NCBI GenBank assembly: GCA_023974075.1
Contig: CM043803.1
Span: 682,001-746,000, forward strand
Direction of reading: 5' to 3'
Length of the DNA stretch: 64,000 bases
Source of the DNA: Chaenocephalus aceratus
Taxonomy: Eukaryota; Chordata; Actinopteri; Perciformes; Channichthyidae
Below the pieces are notes generated by a model. That model did no database searches and had not been told where the DNA came from. It saw only the letters and a list, made by a program, of their open reading frames with translations. The position numbers were made by a program, and so were the translations under genes. Positions within the stretch are counted from its first letter, which is position 1. Each line of letters begins with the position of its first letter. This document shows, in pieces, positions 12,840 to 26,200 of the stretch.

Positions 12840-14195
12840 AACCTGAGAGCAAAACCGTCCCCCAAAATAGAAGCAAACAAGCACTTCATTTTATTGATGT
12901 TATGTCTCATTATTTATGGATGTTGACAGCTTTCCTATTGCCGAGTAAACCAATGTAGCTTTAACCGTGTCCGTGACTGCTCAGCAAACTTCACTTTCTG
13001 CACCCAGTTCTTAAATCTGTCACTGGGAAAGGTTTATAATGACCCGAGTCACCCCCGTGTTGAGATCAGGGTCAGATCTGTCTATATTATTGAGTGAAAA
13101 ATGCTTTGTTACGGTAGAAGGGTTTAACTGTCTGACACATTGGAAGGTGCTCCCGCTGCAGCTGACTGTCTCGGAAATGACAGAAAGCATTTCCTGGAGA
13201 AGTAAACAATCCTCCATTTATGTTTTTATATTTCAACTTGTTTACATCAATTTATGGTGAGCACCACAACTTCAATCATTTTTAAATTAATGCAACCTCA
13301 AGCGTTCAGGCTGTTCCATCCAGCAGCCTCACCTGCAGACATCTGCTGATGTCAAAATAAATATCGAATGTAAAATATTTATCTCCCCTTTCAACTTGAA
13401 ATTGCCTCACTGCAGTATTTCAACTCTACAGGGTCCCACTTGACGATTCCATTTCCTTCATCTTAAGAAAATAATAAACGTAACATTTGCTAGAGATTAC
13501 TTTATTTTTGGCTCGAGATTGCAGCCAGAAATGTTTGCTGTGATAGAGCAGGCCGGCCGACCCCCGACTACTTGGGTTCATTACCCGGCAATATGCAGAA
13601 ATGTTGTTTTTTATATAGAAAGTAATCACTGCGTCACTGTCTCGTCTCCAGTCTGAGTCTTTCTTTTGATTTAACACATTGAAATTGTGAAGAATATGCT
13701 TTCTAATTTCGTCACAGCTTGCAGTAAAATTGTATTTGCTCATTGCATATGAACAGCAGGACTGAAGGAAAACCAGTTTTATGTAAAACAGTAAAACATG
13801 CAGATTGTATGCAGGTCATTTGCATTAAAAAAGCGGGGGTCAAAATGTAAGGAAAGATAACTATGCTTTGGCAGAGACTGTGTTGACAGAGAACGTGTGA
13901 AAACTCACAGCTTGCGAGATAGCTCTAATGATATCTCTACCTATTAGTCTCAAAATGAAAGAAAAGGTCACGGTGCCACTAATAATCGTGCAATAATTCA
14001 CATTCTGTCCATGTCCAGGGATACAACACCAACACACAACAAGTATTCACTTAAAAATAAAATAAAACTAATCATGTTTCCCATGAGGGGGAGTGATAAT
14101 GTCTGTAATATGTTGATAATGTTTGCACAATATAGACAATTATTATTAAAAATAATTCTATAACCAGTTTTTTTCTTCTCTTGCTCTCTGTACAG
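12840..14195. other. Non-coding stretch before the first visible crhr1 exon
   Basis: Most likely intronic, since the receptor's earlier exons must lie upstream. A polypyrimidine tract and branch-like sequence precede the 14196 acceptor. No further exon seen. Confidence 0.5.
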
Positions 14196-14281
14196 ATAAC
14201 GTCTACAAGAAATGTCTTGCAAACGGGACATGGGCGCTGAAGGGGAACTATTCCATGTGTAAGGCCATACTCCACGAGGAG
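14196..14281 (+). CDS. crhr1: crhr1 first visible coding exon: end of hormone-binding ectodomain
   Basis: The 86-bp exon follows the acceptor ctctctgtacag and ends at the donor gtaaga. It begins with the last two bases of a split codon and ends in phase 0. It encodes [20 protein letters not shown] followed by CKAILHEE, corresponding to human CRHR1 [20 protein letters not shown] onward. The two cysteines are expected to form ectodomain disulfides. NGT and NYS are N-glycosylation sequons in the same places as in the human protein. The preceding exon must end with one base of a split codon; no such exon (GTCWP...RPCP...YNTT type) was found upstream in the window. Confidence 0.93.
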
Positions 14282-17200
14282 GTAAGAGGTCCCCGCGTGT
14301 GTTGTTTGTGTGCATGTGTTGATTAATGAAGCTTTTCATGCAGCATGAAACATAATCAAAACCAACAACAAAGGCGAGGTTAGCAGGGGAAGACGAATGC
14401 TGCAGGTTTGCTCGGAGCTTATTTATAGTAAATATAGATTCCAGGTTAGGTTCCTCAGAGCCTGCAGCCTTTAGATTCCAACTACCATGGCTACTATGAA
14501 ATGCCCACAAGCATCCCCAGCAGGCTTCAGGAGCACAAAGAATGTTCTGCATTTAACAAGCGCTGCAGCTTTAATGTCCTCTTGTCGGGTTTTATAAATA
14601 TATAATCTGCTAATCAACCTGCAGCTATTTCTCTTTTGAAAGCACCCAAACAAAAAACTGCTTCTTTTAGTAAATTCCTCAAAATAAATGGCAGACGGAA
14701 ATGTGATTGTTCTAAACAGCATTGTCCTCTGGCGATGAGAGCAAGAAAACACAATGGGTTGGCTTTGGTTGAAAGCAACAGCATGCTGCATTGTAGGACC
14801 TGCTGTGCTCCAATTTGTTATCCATTCACAAGGGGTTGTTGCGTGCTCTCAGCCTCCACCTGCATGGTGTGTTGTGATGTGCAGATGTGGTGATTAGATG
14901 TTCTTGTAATAACCCTTACCCAAAGCCCTCAGACAGAACACGCTAACCCAAATTAGGCTGTGACAAGTACACATTTGAGTTGATGGAAGTGAAATGTAAA
15001 ATGACATGATGGAAAGATGTGACACAACATGTTTGTTTTGCCTGACCTGGCCATCTGCTGAGACTGAGCTGAATATGCAACAGTTGAGTTTCCATCAACA
15101 TTGTTACCCTGGTTCAATAGGCTCTATTGTGTTTTCCTTTCCCCCATTTCAATCCCATTTATATCTCCTTGAGCTGCACTTCAAAGGTTAAGCCGGCAAT
15201 ATGCTATATAGCTCATCTCTTATAAACATGATAAGATCCAAACCAGTATCAGTTAGTCCGTAATTCAATACTTTTCTAAATCATCTTGCCATGTTTGTTA
15301 CATTGAAAACATAAATCTAAAAAAAAAAATAGAAATGTAAAAAGTGCTGAGTTGTTTCCTAAAGCAGCTGGCCGCTTAGATTTCTATCAAACGTAACTCA
15401 ACACAAGTAAATAATGCTTTTAAAAGGAAAGTACTGTAGCATTTCCAGCAACTGGACGTACACTTATTTAGCTTGACATACAGTCTCTTTTGTCAATGTC
15501 TATTTGGCAGGTCAGAATATTTGTTTTATCTGTCCTTAACCAATTTGTAACACAAATCTTCTAAAGTTAAGGTCATTATAAGTAGACTCAGTAGCTAGCT
15601 GTTTTACCGCTTTGTAATTGTTCACAGCATTCAAATGAAAAGATAGATAGAGAGGATTGATAACACTCTGATGTCTGTATGCTAAGTAGCCTAGCCTATA
15701 GAACTGCAGCTAGGAAGTGATTAGCTTAGTTTAGCTTAACTAAGCTGCGGACTGTAAGCAGTGCGAAAGTAAATAAAATACCCCTAAAAACACCTCTCAA
15801 GCTCACTATTAACACACTGTACCATACAGTATGTCACGTGTTTATTCTTATTTATACAAGTTCAACCTGCTTCTATTCTTTATGCTAATGTTTCTAATTG
15901 CCTTTTAGCTCACACTCATTTAAACAGATTTGAGAATGATTGATTTTCTCATTTATCTCTTAACACAAAAGCATATAGGCTTCTTTTCCAAAATGTTGAT
16001 TTCTCTTGTAAGAGTTATTTCTGTATTGCGTCTTTTGTCAATCAGGTCAAAGATGCAGTACAGTTGTTAAAGTTTCAGACATTTAAACATGTTGTGGAAC
16101 ACGGCTCTTCATTTTGTGTTTTCCAAGAGAGACTCTAGGCCTGATGTCCTATCGATCTGCGGAAGATGGATACGGACTGTCTGACCTTTTTGAATATGTG
16201 TTTGATTTTTTTTCTTTTTGCGGCCATGAAATAAATCACCAGGTGGCAGCGCTCGCGTGATTGACATCAGTAGGAGAACAGGAGGGGAGGTGTTGAGGAC
16301 GCCTCTCTTTAAAGTTCAGCCTGTATTGAACCGGTCCCGCTGGGGAGAGAAACTCTATGGATCAAAGGCTTAATGGAAAGTTAGTTTGAGGAAAAGGAAA
16401 AATATCCTCTTTTCCTTTTAGGCCTGTCTCAAGGTTATTTTCTCAAATATACGATAAGTGTCTTTGTTGTATCTCATGGAAATAGAGCAGGGGTGTCAAA
16501 CTCAAGGCCCGGGGGCCAAATCCGGCCCGCGACTTCATTTCATGCGTCCCCCAAGAGCTTGCAACGAATATAATATGTTTATGATACGGTTAGATGACGA
16601 TTTACAGAAGTACGTTGCCCATAAACTACATGTCCCAGAATGCACCTCAAATTAGACTTTTTTCTCAGAATTGACTCTTTTTTAAATGTTACTTTTTTTT
16701 TAAATGTCACTTCGGTTTTTTGATTTTTTTTTTTTCCAGCTTTTCTTTTTAAATCATTTTGTGACATTCTCACTGAAGAGAATTGCAATTATTTGCCCTA
16801 GGCTTCTGATTTCAGACGTAGTTAATCATGAAGTTACTACCCTATCAGATAATAATCCAATGCAGAGGCAATAATGTAAATAAATAATACATTATTTTAT
16901 ATTTATATATAAGTTACAACCGGCCCTTTGAGTGCAGCCATAATGCTGATGTGGCCCGCGATTAAATTGAGTTTGACACCCCTGAAATAGAGGGATTCAG
17001 GTTTAGGTTTGACTCTTGTAGCCCACACACTTTCTCCGAGACCTGAGGCGAGTGGTAGGTTGGGTCTTATATTATCCTGTTGTCGTCCACCCCCTCCTCT
17101 CTGAGCCCTGCTATCCATTTTTAACCCTCCTGTTGGCTTGATTTATGTCCTGATGTGTTAGCCAGTCTTGCAGTGTCTCTTAAAGGACTGACTCACATTT

Positions 17201-20200
17201 TCTCTTTTCTGGTCTATGTTACAACAGCCTCGCTCATATTGAATTCATTCAAAGTGTAGTCACTAATCATTGTAATCACCCTCCTGTCATACTACCCTTG
17301 AAAGGATCCTTTTATAGCGTGATTCAGCTGTAAGACAAAATCTACATTCCTTGTTTGGTACAAAAATGCATTATGCTGCAGCAGAGGGACATGTCAGTAG
17401 TTTTATTTAGTTTGAACTACTGGGACAATACACAATATGGAACTCCCAGGACAGGAATACCCACGTGATTTGTCGAATTTCAACTATAGCCTCATTTTGT
17501 GGACTGTGGATCGCAATGCTATAAACAAGCAACTCTATTTGGTTGGATTGGGTTAGTCAGATTCCTCGTAAATTTCACTCAAATCACATTGTCTACATCC
17601 AAAATAAAACACAACAACTACCCAGAAATCATGTGTGTGGGAAAGAAACTCCCTCTGGTGGAAACTTAGGGATTTTGGCCTTTGCAGCCCATTAACATGC
17701 ACAATAACCTATAACACGCTACAGGAAAGGGAAAACTCAAAAAGCATAAAAGGACCTCTTTAAGATGTATACAGTAACATGTGACAACCTGAAAAGCGAT
17801 CTACTGTAAAGCTTGAGAATCCAGACCCAGACACTAGACAGAATGGATGTGATGTCCTACTAGAGTTGGTGAGACGTCATGTACTTTACAGAAACATTTA
17901 TAAACTGAGGATGTGTAACTTACCAAATACCCTAAAAACTCAATTGATCTAATCCCAAAACATTTATACAAATAAATAATGGTTTGGATTAAATTCATTT
18001 TAGAGAGTATTTTATTTTGAAATCCCAAGCCGCTTACGGAGCGTCCACACTACAGCTTCAAAAAAAGCTTGGAGCTGGGCGTGTCTGTAGCTTGGGGATT
18101 TTATTCAAGCAACGCGACCAACAACCAATCAAATCCCCCCGACATACAAAGCAAAAAACCCCGGGGATTTTATGGGAGCAATATATATATATATAAACTC
18201 CCCAAACAGGCGAAAACCTACCAGTTTCACCCACTGTCTCTGCCACCTCCCTCCATGCCTGGTTCCTCCGGTTTGTATCCCGGTAGGTGAAGAGGCTCTG
18301 GTCATACAAAACCGGGCGATTTGCTACAGCGATAATTAGTTTCTCCTCCAACTTTTTTTGAAATATAGAAATGAACGGCGGGATATCTCTCCCAGCTTAG
18401 ACGCGGTTTGATTGGCTACGGCTTGAGCGGTCAGATTTTCCGAAACGGGATTTGATTGGCTGGCGCTGGCTACTCCGGCGTGAACATTGTTCAACTTCTG
18501 ACGGCGGAGACGGACCGCTCTGCTACCCACAATTCAGTTCGGCGAAAAAGCGAGGCAACGTGACCAGTGTTGCCAACTTGGCGATTTTCTCGTTACATTT
18601 GGCGGCTTTCCAACCCCTCCGGCTACTTATTTGTGTCAAAAGCGACTAACGACTAATCTAACGATTTATAATGGTGTTATTAGGGACTTTTGTGGTGTTT
18701 GGAGACTCACGTATTGTTCTGCAGTTAACGAGCCGCGGGTGCTGCCATGAGCCCCGCCTCCCTCCCATAGTACTCACAGGCGCTCAGACTGACAGTTGCC
18801 TGGCCGCAGCAGAGCTGCTGCTGCAGTCAGAGCTGCTGCTGCAGTCAGAGCAGAGAGGAGACAACCACACTCCCCCGCGTCGAGACTGCAAATGAATTGC
18901 GCATGCGCCAACTGCCAAGCCGTCCTGGTTTTGAGCGGGATTTAAATGTAAAATGTAAATGTTTCTTCACTCACTTTCACACTATAATAAATTCTGAGTT
19001 ATGTTCTGCTTAAGAGTAAGACGGGGAAGCAAAAAAGTAATTTTACCTTGCAGAATAGAGACATTTCTGATCTACTGTCGTCTGGATTTATCTCCGGTGG
19101 TTTCAAGTTTTGATCCTTGAAGGGTTGGGAACGTTTTTTGTACTCCCCTCTACCATGCTCTCTCCTACAGCCGCCATTACATGATATGCAAAATAGGCGA
19201 TGACATCATTCAGCGACTTCTGGCGACTTTTTGGACAGCCAATAGCTACTTTCCTTACTATGGAGTTGGCAACACTGAACGTGACGTCACCCCATTCAAA
19301 GTGAATGGGCAGATTGAAGCTGTCGATGCTGTAGTGTGGACGGGCCGTTACCCCCTAAACGCACCAGGAGCGTCTGCGCTGCGTTACGGCCGCGCCGCGG
19401 CGTTCGCAAAGATCGCGGCCACTCTAGTCAATGGCTGCTATTCCACCAGATGCGCCGCGCTGCGCCGCGGCTCGAAGCGTCCCAGAAGCTCCTCGTCGCA
19501 AGGAATTTCTAAAATATAGGATGAATCCTATTTTTGACGCAGCGCAGCGCGGCGCAGGCAGGAAGTGAGCAAAATCACCTTATTGTCTGCTTTACTGGTT
19601 GAGGGGGTGCACCCAAAACCGGCTCCTTCTCCTCCCCCCCACCACCGTCTTTCAAGTAGGAGAATACATGCCAGCGTTCTCCTCCGGTTTACAGGCACTG
19701 TAAATTATATATATATAGAATAATTATGATGATGAATGCATATTTTTTTACCACTAAAATACAGCAACACATCTTTGATTCATGTCATTTATAACTGGAA
19801 TATTACAATTATTATTAACTGTGTCTGTAGTCTACAACACAACAAAATAGGAAATAACAACAATAAACACGATTTAAACAGACACAAACATAAACCATTT
19901 AACTACGTAGCCTACTACTTGTAGAAGTACAAATGTCCAGGAAATATTCCAAAATCAACAACAACTGCGAGGCTGCACACACGACGCTCCGCTTCCGCAA
20001 CGTTTTAAAACGCGCCCGGTGTGTTAGATCGCAGGAGGAGGTCGCAGCGTGGCGCAGCCGCAGCGCATGGCAGACGCTCCTGGTGCGTTTAGGGGTAGTG
20101 TATTCCAGCTCTGACATATTTAAATAACAACTGCCGCCTTAATCTCTTTATGAAGACCAACACAGATAAAGAAATGTTTGTATCGTTATTAATTCCATTG

Positions 20201-23200
20201 CTTATCTCTGGACATCTACAAAGCACACTAAAGCACACTGCACCACTAATATATACAATTTGTTACACCCAAGGGGGGGAGATTTCCTGTTTAGTGTCAC
20301 AAACTTCAGTACTATTCAGTTTACTTTCATTTAAGATGAGGAATCGCAGCAATTTGTCACACATAAAAGGCTGAAACCATGACATTGAACCAACATCTTA
20401 GAAAAATAGTGGCTGAATTGTTTTTTCAAATTCACAAATCAACACAATTATAACGTAGCTTATACACACTGTTTGCTAGACAGATTTGTTCACAGTTAAT
20501 CATATTTGAAAAGTTATTTGTCTGTGAAATCTTGATTTCTAGTGTAACTTAAGCTGTCCGATAAATATAGTGGATTCAAAATGAAAAAAATATTCTGAAT
20601 TGTGTCGAAGTGGATGCATAAACTGTCATGAATCATTCCTCAGTTCCTTGTATCTTGCCAATCACTTTTTGAAGTTGTTATAGTTACAGCCTCATATGAC
20701 AAGTGAGAAGTGTATTGAAACAGACTTGAACAAAATCCTGTACAAATCCTTTAATTTATTTCGCATTCGGAGAGAGTGCAGGATTATTCTGTCGAAAAGC
20801 ATTAAGCATGACCGCAATATTTCCGTAACCACAACCCAGTGTTTTGCCAAAATCAGTCAAACCCTATCCACAGAGGTGGCAGATGGGAAATATGACTGAT
20901 TTTGTAACGGTCATGTGATTCTTTTTAAAAGGAATAAATAACCTATTTTCTTGTTTTAGTATGAAGACTTGTTTTTCAATTCCACAAATATCTAAGGTTA
21001 TACAGAGATCGATGTGCAATAATGATATCCAATGGAACAATTAATGATACAGTGTTAATACCGAGCCATTTTTCTACTAAATATCAGTGAAAGGGTGAAA
21101 GATGTACAAAATGAAGTGAATGGGAGAATTTGTTGCAGGGTGGGGGGGCAGGGATTAAACATGTCCAAATGTAATCTGGGTGTAGACACTACTAGGTTAT
21201 GTAAAGCCATTTACATCACAGATGACTGTTGGTAGTGTGGGGGAAATCCGATCACAATGGCTATCTGAGTCGCAGGGAGATTTCTTTAGCTCCAATTCCT
21301 AGGAAGTTGTGTTCTATGTAAAACCTTCAGAGACAGCAGCAGTGCCAGAAATGTGGATAATGTATGTGAGCGTGTGCTCTTATCTTTTCTAATAGGAAAA
21401 TCAACAAAGAGATTAAAAAAACGACCATAAAGAGACACAAAACAAGCCCCAAGAGACACAGAGCGACCATAGAGATGCACAAACCAACCATAAAATACGA
21501 AAGAAACAACCAAAAAAAGACAAAAAAATATTAAAGAGACGAAAAACCACCACAAAGACTTTTAAGAGATACACAACGACAACAAAGAGACAAGCACAAG
21601 AGAAAAGAGTAAAAGCAGTCACGCAAAGAACAACAAATACATGTGAAGTGACCATAAAATGACCACTTTTAACTTGTATTTAATGTTTATTTCATTTCAT
21701 TTTATTTCAAACCTTTCTTTATACAGATAAATCCCATTGAGATCATTTATCTCTTTTTCAAGGGAGACCTGCTCAAGTAGTTCCACATGAAACATAAACA
21801 GAACAACAAAAGGACATCACACAGCATCATTATTTTACTAAGAAGTCCCTTGAGATGGGAATCTATTTTTCCTAAGGGAGTTCAGGCCCAAGCAGCACAG
21901 CAGTAACAGTCTAAATACAAATAAAACACAACAATCAGGAAATCAAATCATCAAACACACAAGGAGGAGACTTAATCCAGCTCAAACACAGTTGCATTTC
22001 TCCGGTTCATGGATTTATCACATGGAGTAGATTGATATAGTACGCTATGCAGATTATTCCAAGTCTAAGAAGTAGAAGAAGATTATTTTCCCAGCTCTAT
22101 GCAAACCCATGGAACCCAAGGAATCCAACAAATTGATAACAAATTAATTAAAATCTCCAATAAGTACAAAGCAACCACTAAGACACAAGTTGAATACACA
22201 CTTCAGGTGGGGGGTCTATTACTGAACATGTCATATAGGGGGCCATTTTCTAGCTACTATTTCACATTAGAATATTTGAGTGGCCTATTTATATGATCTA
22301 TTACACAATATAGAGAGTGAAGTTATTACTAATGTAATGGAAATGGAGCTCGGAGCTTCAAATGTAACACATTTCTAATCTTAAAGTTTCTAAATCCGCC
22401 TGTGTTTAAAACCACAGCAGGGTCCACTCTTTAAGAACAGAAATAGATGAAAAAGTAATGTTCAGTCTTTGAAGTCTCTTCTCGTATCCTGAGAATATTG
22501 TTTCTGTAAAACAGAAATACCCCAAAAGACTCAAGCTGTGTTTCTTCTCTCCCCGCAGAAAAAAGGCAAGATGCACTACCAGATAGCTGTGATCATCAAC
22601 TTCCTGGGTCACTGCGTCTCCATGGTGGCTCTGCTGGTTGCCTTCTTCCTCTTCTTGGGTCTGAGGTAAGTGTTGGTCCCACTGCCACCAGTCCGCTGAT
22701 AATCCTAAAGACATCTTTGATGTGACAGAAACGTCAGTATTCCCGAGATCCCCGTTTCAAAGCGCTTCTCGTTCTTATTGAAAAACCGTTTGGTCATGGG
22801 ATGAAACCTTCCCTATCTCAATCCCGCAGATGTAAAGGGGTTTAGAGGCCCGCGAGAACTAGGGCACATTTCCCCGGCAAATGGGAATAATAGACCAGGG
22901 ACAAAACCAAAACACTCTTGCCTGCTGGGACAATTGGTGGAGGTGGAGTGGGTTTCTCTGACAACCCGAAATAAGCCGAGCGTAAACGACAGAAAAGGTC
23001 TTAGCACCCTCAACAGCCGGGGCTGTTATTGATCCCTGAGACACCGCCGGGGGGTGCGAAAAGCATGAAAGGCCACAGAGAGACACAATAAATAGAAGCT
23101 TGACAGGACAGCGTTTATGCACAACCCATGTTGCCTGGCTCAGACAGGGAGGGGGAGGGGGACAAGTGCCAGCCGACTAAAAATGGCATCAAGGAAGTGA

Positions 23201-26200
23201 GGGAGTTTGGCATTTATTACTTACCTTCTACTCTTTTTAATGAGATTGAGAGCCATTTAAGGGAAGGTTGCCCCTGACAGTGTGATGGAGCGGAGGTTGA
23301 CACTTCTGCTCAGTGTTGTGGAACTGGAACCAGACAGTGGAAAAGATTACAGCAGAGAGAAGAGATTTTTCGAGGAAAAAAAAAATTACAGTTTAAACAG
23401 TGAGACAGAATAGAAATCGCACTGTGAGTTACAATTTCAGGGTTTGCTTTTTAACAAGATCCTCCTCACAGAAAAGTATACGCTCTCCTGGATAATCCTA
23501 TACATATACTGCAGATCTGTTATTTCCAATTTACTTCAAATTAAATAATGTGGAAATGAACTAGTTTTATATCTGCTCTCAACTGCTTTGAAGTTAAAAA
23601 AAATATATATCATGGACAAAAAATCCCAGTTATATCTAGAATGAAGACTTCCTCATGGCCAGTGGTGCATTCATGTGCTTATCGGATAGTCCCATATCCA
23701 GAGACTTTAATTCATTCATGCGCTTTAAATCTTGATGTGGACACAAAGTGGACACTAAAACAGAATGTATGTTATCACTCAGAGCATTGGAACAACACTG
23801 TCATGAGCAGCTGCTCCCGAGTTGAGTTTCCAACATGAGGAGATATTCACATAAATGTACCCAGATTGTTCCGATGCCACATGAATGCAGCACAAATGCT
23901 TGCAATTCTAAGTGAAACACAGTTTGGCATTTGCCTTGGGATTTGGATCTGCTCTGATAAGTAAAGGATTCTTCTTTGGCCCTTTTACCAAGTTTCATGA
24001 AAATCGAGCCAGTGTTTTTTTCGTAATCTTGCCGACAAAAGACAAAACCAAATGGAAAACATTAACTCTTGGTGGTGATCAACATTGACAAAAGAATATC
24101 ATTCCTCAATCTGTTTTTAAAATGAAAGAACTACAGTTTTTTGAAGGAAAGTGCAAAAGCAAAGACACTTTGACACGAAGATTCAGGGATGGAACCACCA
24201 ACCATGAACATAGTGGAAAAAAACCTTCACCAGTCTACTGATGGCATAACATACTACGATTCGTGTGAGCTGTCTTCATATTTTATTTAATCTCATCCAA
24301 AACTGGTCCAGAATCTGAAAGTGAATAATTCAAACTCTTTATTTATGTATCACCTAATAGTATTTTAAGCTCTTTGGTTGGATGTTTCCGACAGTAGAGG
24401 TATTCAGAGTGTGTAAGAACAAATCTTTAACACAGAATCCTCAAGGTCAACTGGGTATACTGGGACACTAGTGTCTCTGAGCAGTGGAACTGAAAGTGTT
24501 TTTTTCCCAGTAAACAGATCTTTGGAAAGGTCAGAACGTCTTCTTCATGCGTTGTGTTGATTGTGACTACATTGCTACATGTGTTGCCAACTTCGATGGT
24601 AGCTTTGATGAGAACAATTTCCTTTGTTTTCTCCCATTCATCAACTGCAATATCTTTTATGACCTATTCATTTTTTCAAACTATTAGTTCATAGAAATAC
24701 AACATAATTATCTATTTATCTCTATTGCAGAAACACTTAACAGGACGTTTTAGCCACATTTCAAAATGTTGTTCTGCTTGGTCCACCCACATTTTGACTT
24801 TTCAAACGTATATATATATATATACATATATGGGCACTTTCACAAGCCAACATTCAGTCCATTTTACTCGTAATTTGTTGCGGTCCAACCACTGGCACGT
24901 TTTGTTTAGTCTGTTGTGAATGCAGTTATCAAACTCTTCTGCAGAACAAAACGACAGGTCTAAGACAAATCCTGGGAGGTGGTCTTGGACCATTTTCATG
25001 TGAACCCAGTGTGGTTCATTTGCAGTGAAAACATAATCCCAAGTAATTATAGGAAGTGAACCAAAGCGCAGGATTACGAGCTGCCTGTGTGTTGTTGAGA
25101 TGGACCAAGGTAAAGACATGAACCATGAGTGGAAGTGGCCCGATGTTTGGTCGAGATGTTTTTGTTTATCAGGTCATTTAGAAGGGCTTTTCTGTTCTTC
25201 TACATCTTGTTCTGGTAATTTTTTTCAGGTTGATTTCTGTGTTTAAATTTTTTCCCACCAAATTCCTGACTGTGCGTTTTACTACACTTCCCTCAGGAAA
25301 TACATAATTTTTTCGTGTGTCTGCTTTAATTTGTGCATTGCAAAACAAAGGTATTAATTTCACCCTAGTTCTGATTGGCTAAACGGACTAGGGCTTTTGA
25401 AAGCCTACCTGGCTGTCATCCCTGTCACAAAGAATCTTCTCTATTTTTATTTCCTTCCTGCCAACTTCGGAATCCTGAACCTTTCCAACCTTCTTTATTT
25501 TCCTTGTATGAGAACCACGTATTTTCACAAGACGAATCCTTTCTAACCAGAAGCCACATTAATGTTCATGTTGCATAAACGGTATGTTCTTATAGGATGA
25601 GAAACAGTAAATGACCATAAACAGGGTCTTTGAACATAAGACTGAACCGACTGCACTGAAGACGTTCGAACCATTTGGCATGGTGAACAGATGATACGAT
25701 AGCTTAGCTGAGGGAAAACAAGCTAACGACAGTCAGTGACTACCATTCAGATATTTTCTCGCACAGCTTTTTATTCGATGATTCACCCGGCACAGTTCAA
25801 GTGTGTCCATCCAAGCCTCGAAGCGCTCCAACTGTCAGTCACCTAACACTTAGTGTGCATGAAAATAAATGAGACTTTTATATTTCACGATGCCCTGGAA
25901 GATGGAAACAACTCATCTCTCGGTCTGCGATCAGGCCATAACATAGAGAGGAAATTGATCAAATTGTTGAGGGATCTGATTTAGCGAGCAAGAGGACAAG
26001 CTGTTCGCCATCCCACACCTCCTACGCCCGCGATGTTAGACCAGGAAGATGAAAGCATTAATAAATTAGACCGCAGGCACCCTCTTTTGGAAATGTAAAC
26101 AAGGTTTTTGCCAACGGATATTCAAACGCGCACCTGTGACCTGTTATATCGCAGCAGCAGCTAGCGCCACACTCACGCTAACGAAGCCAGTGTAATACGA

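Noticed and set aside
21286..21655. Hydrophobic minus-strand frames resembling membrane proteins
   Set aside because: Overlapping frames over a pyrimidine-rich quasi-repeat; no conserved motif.
24802..25119. 105-codon minus-strand frame in a crhr1 intron
   Set aside because: No recognisable domain or splice sites; sequence style (repeated accac/gaacca words) looks like non-coding repeat.
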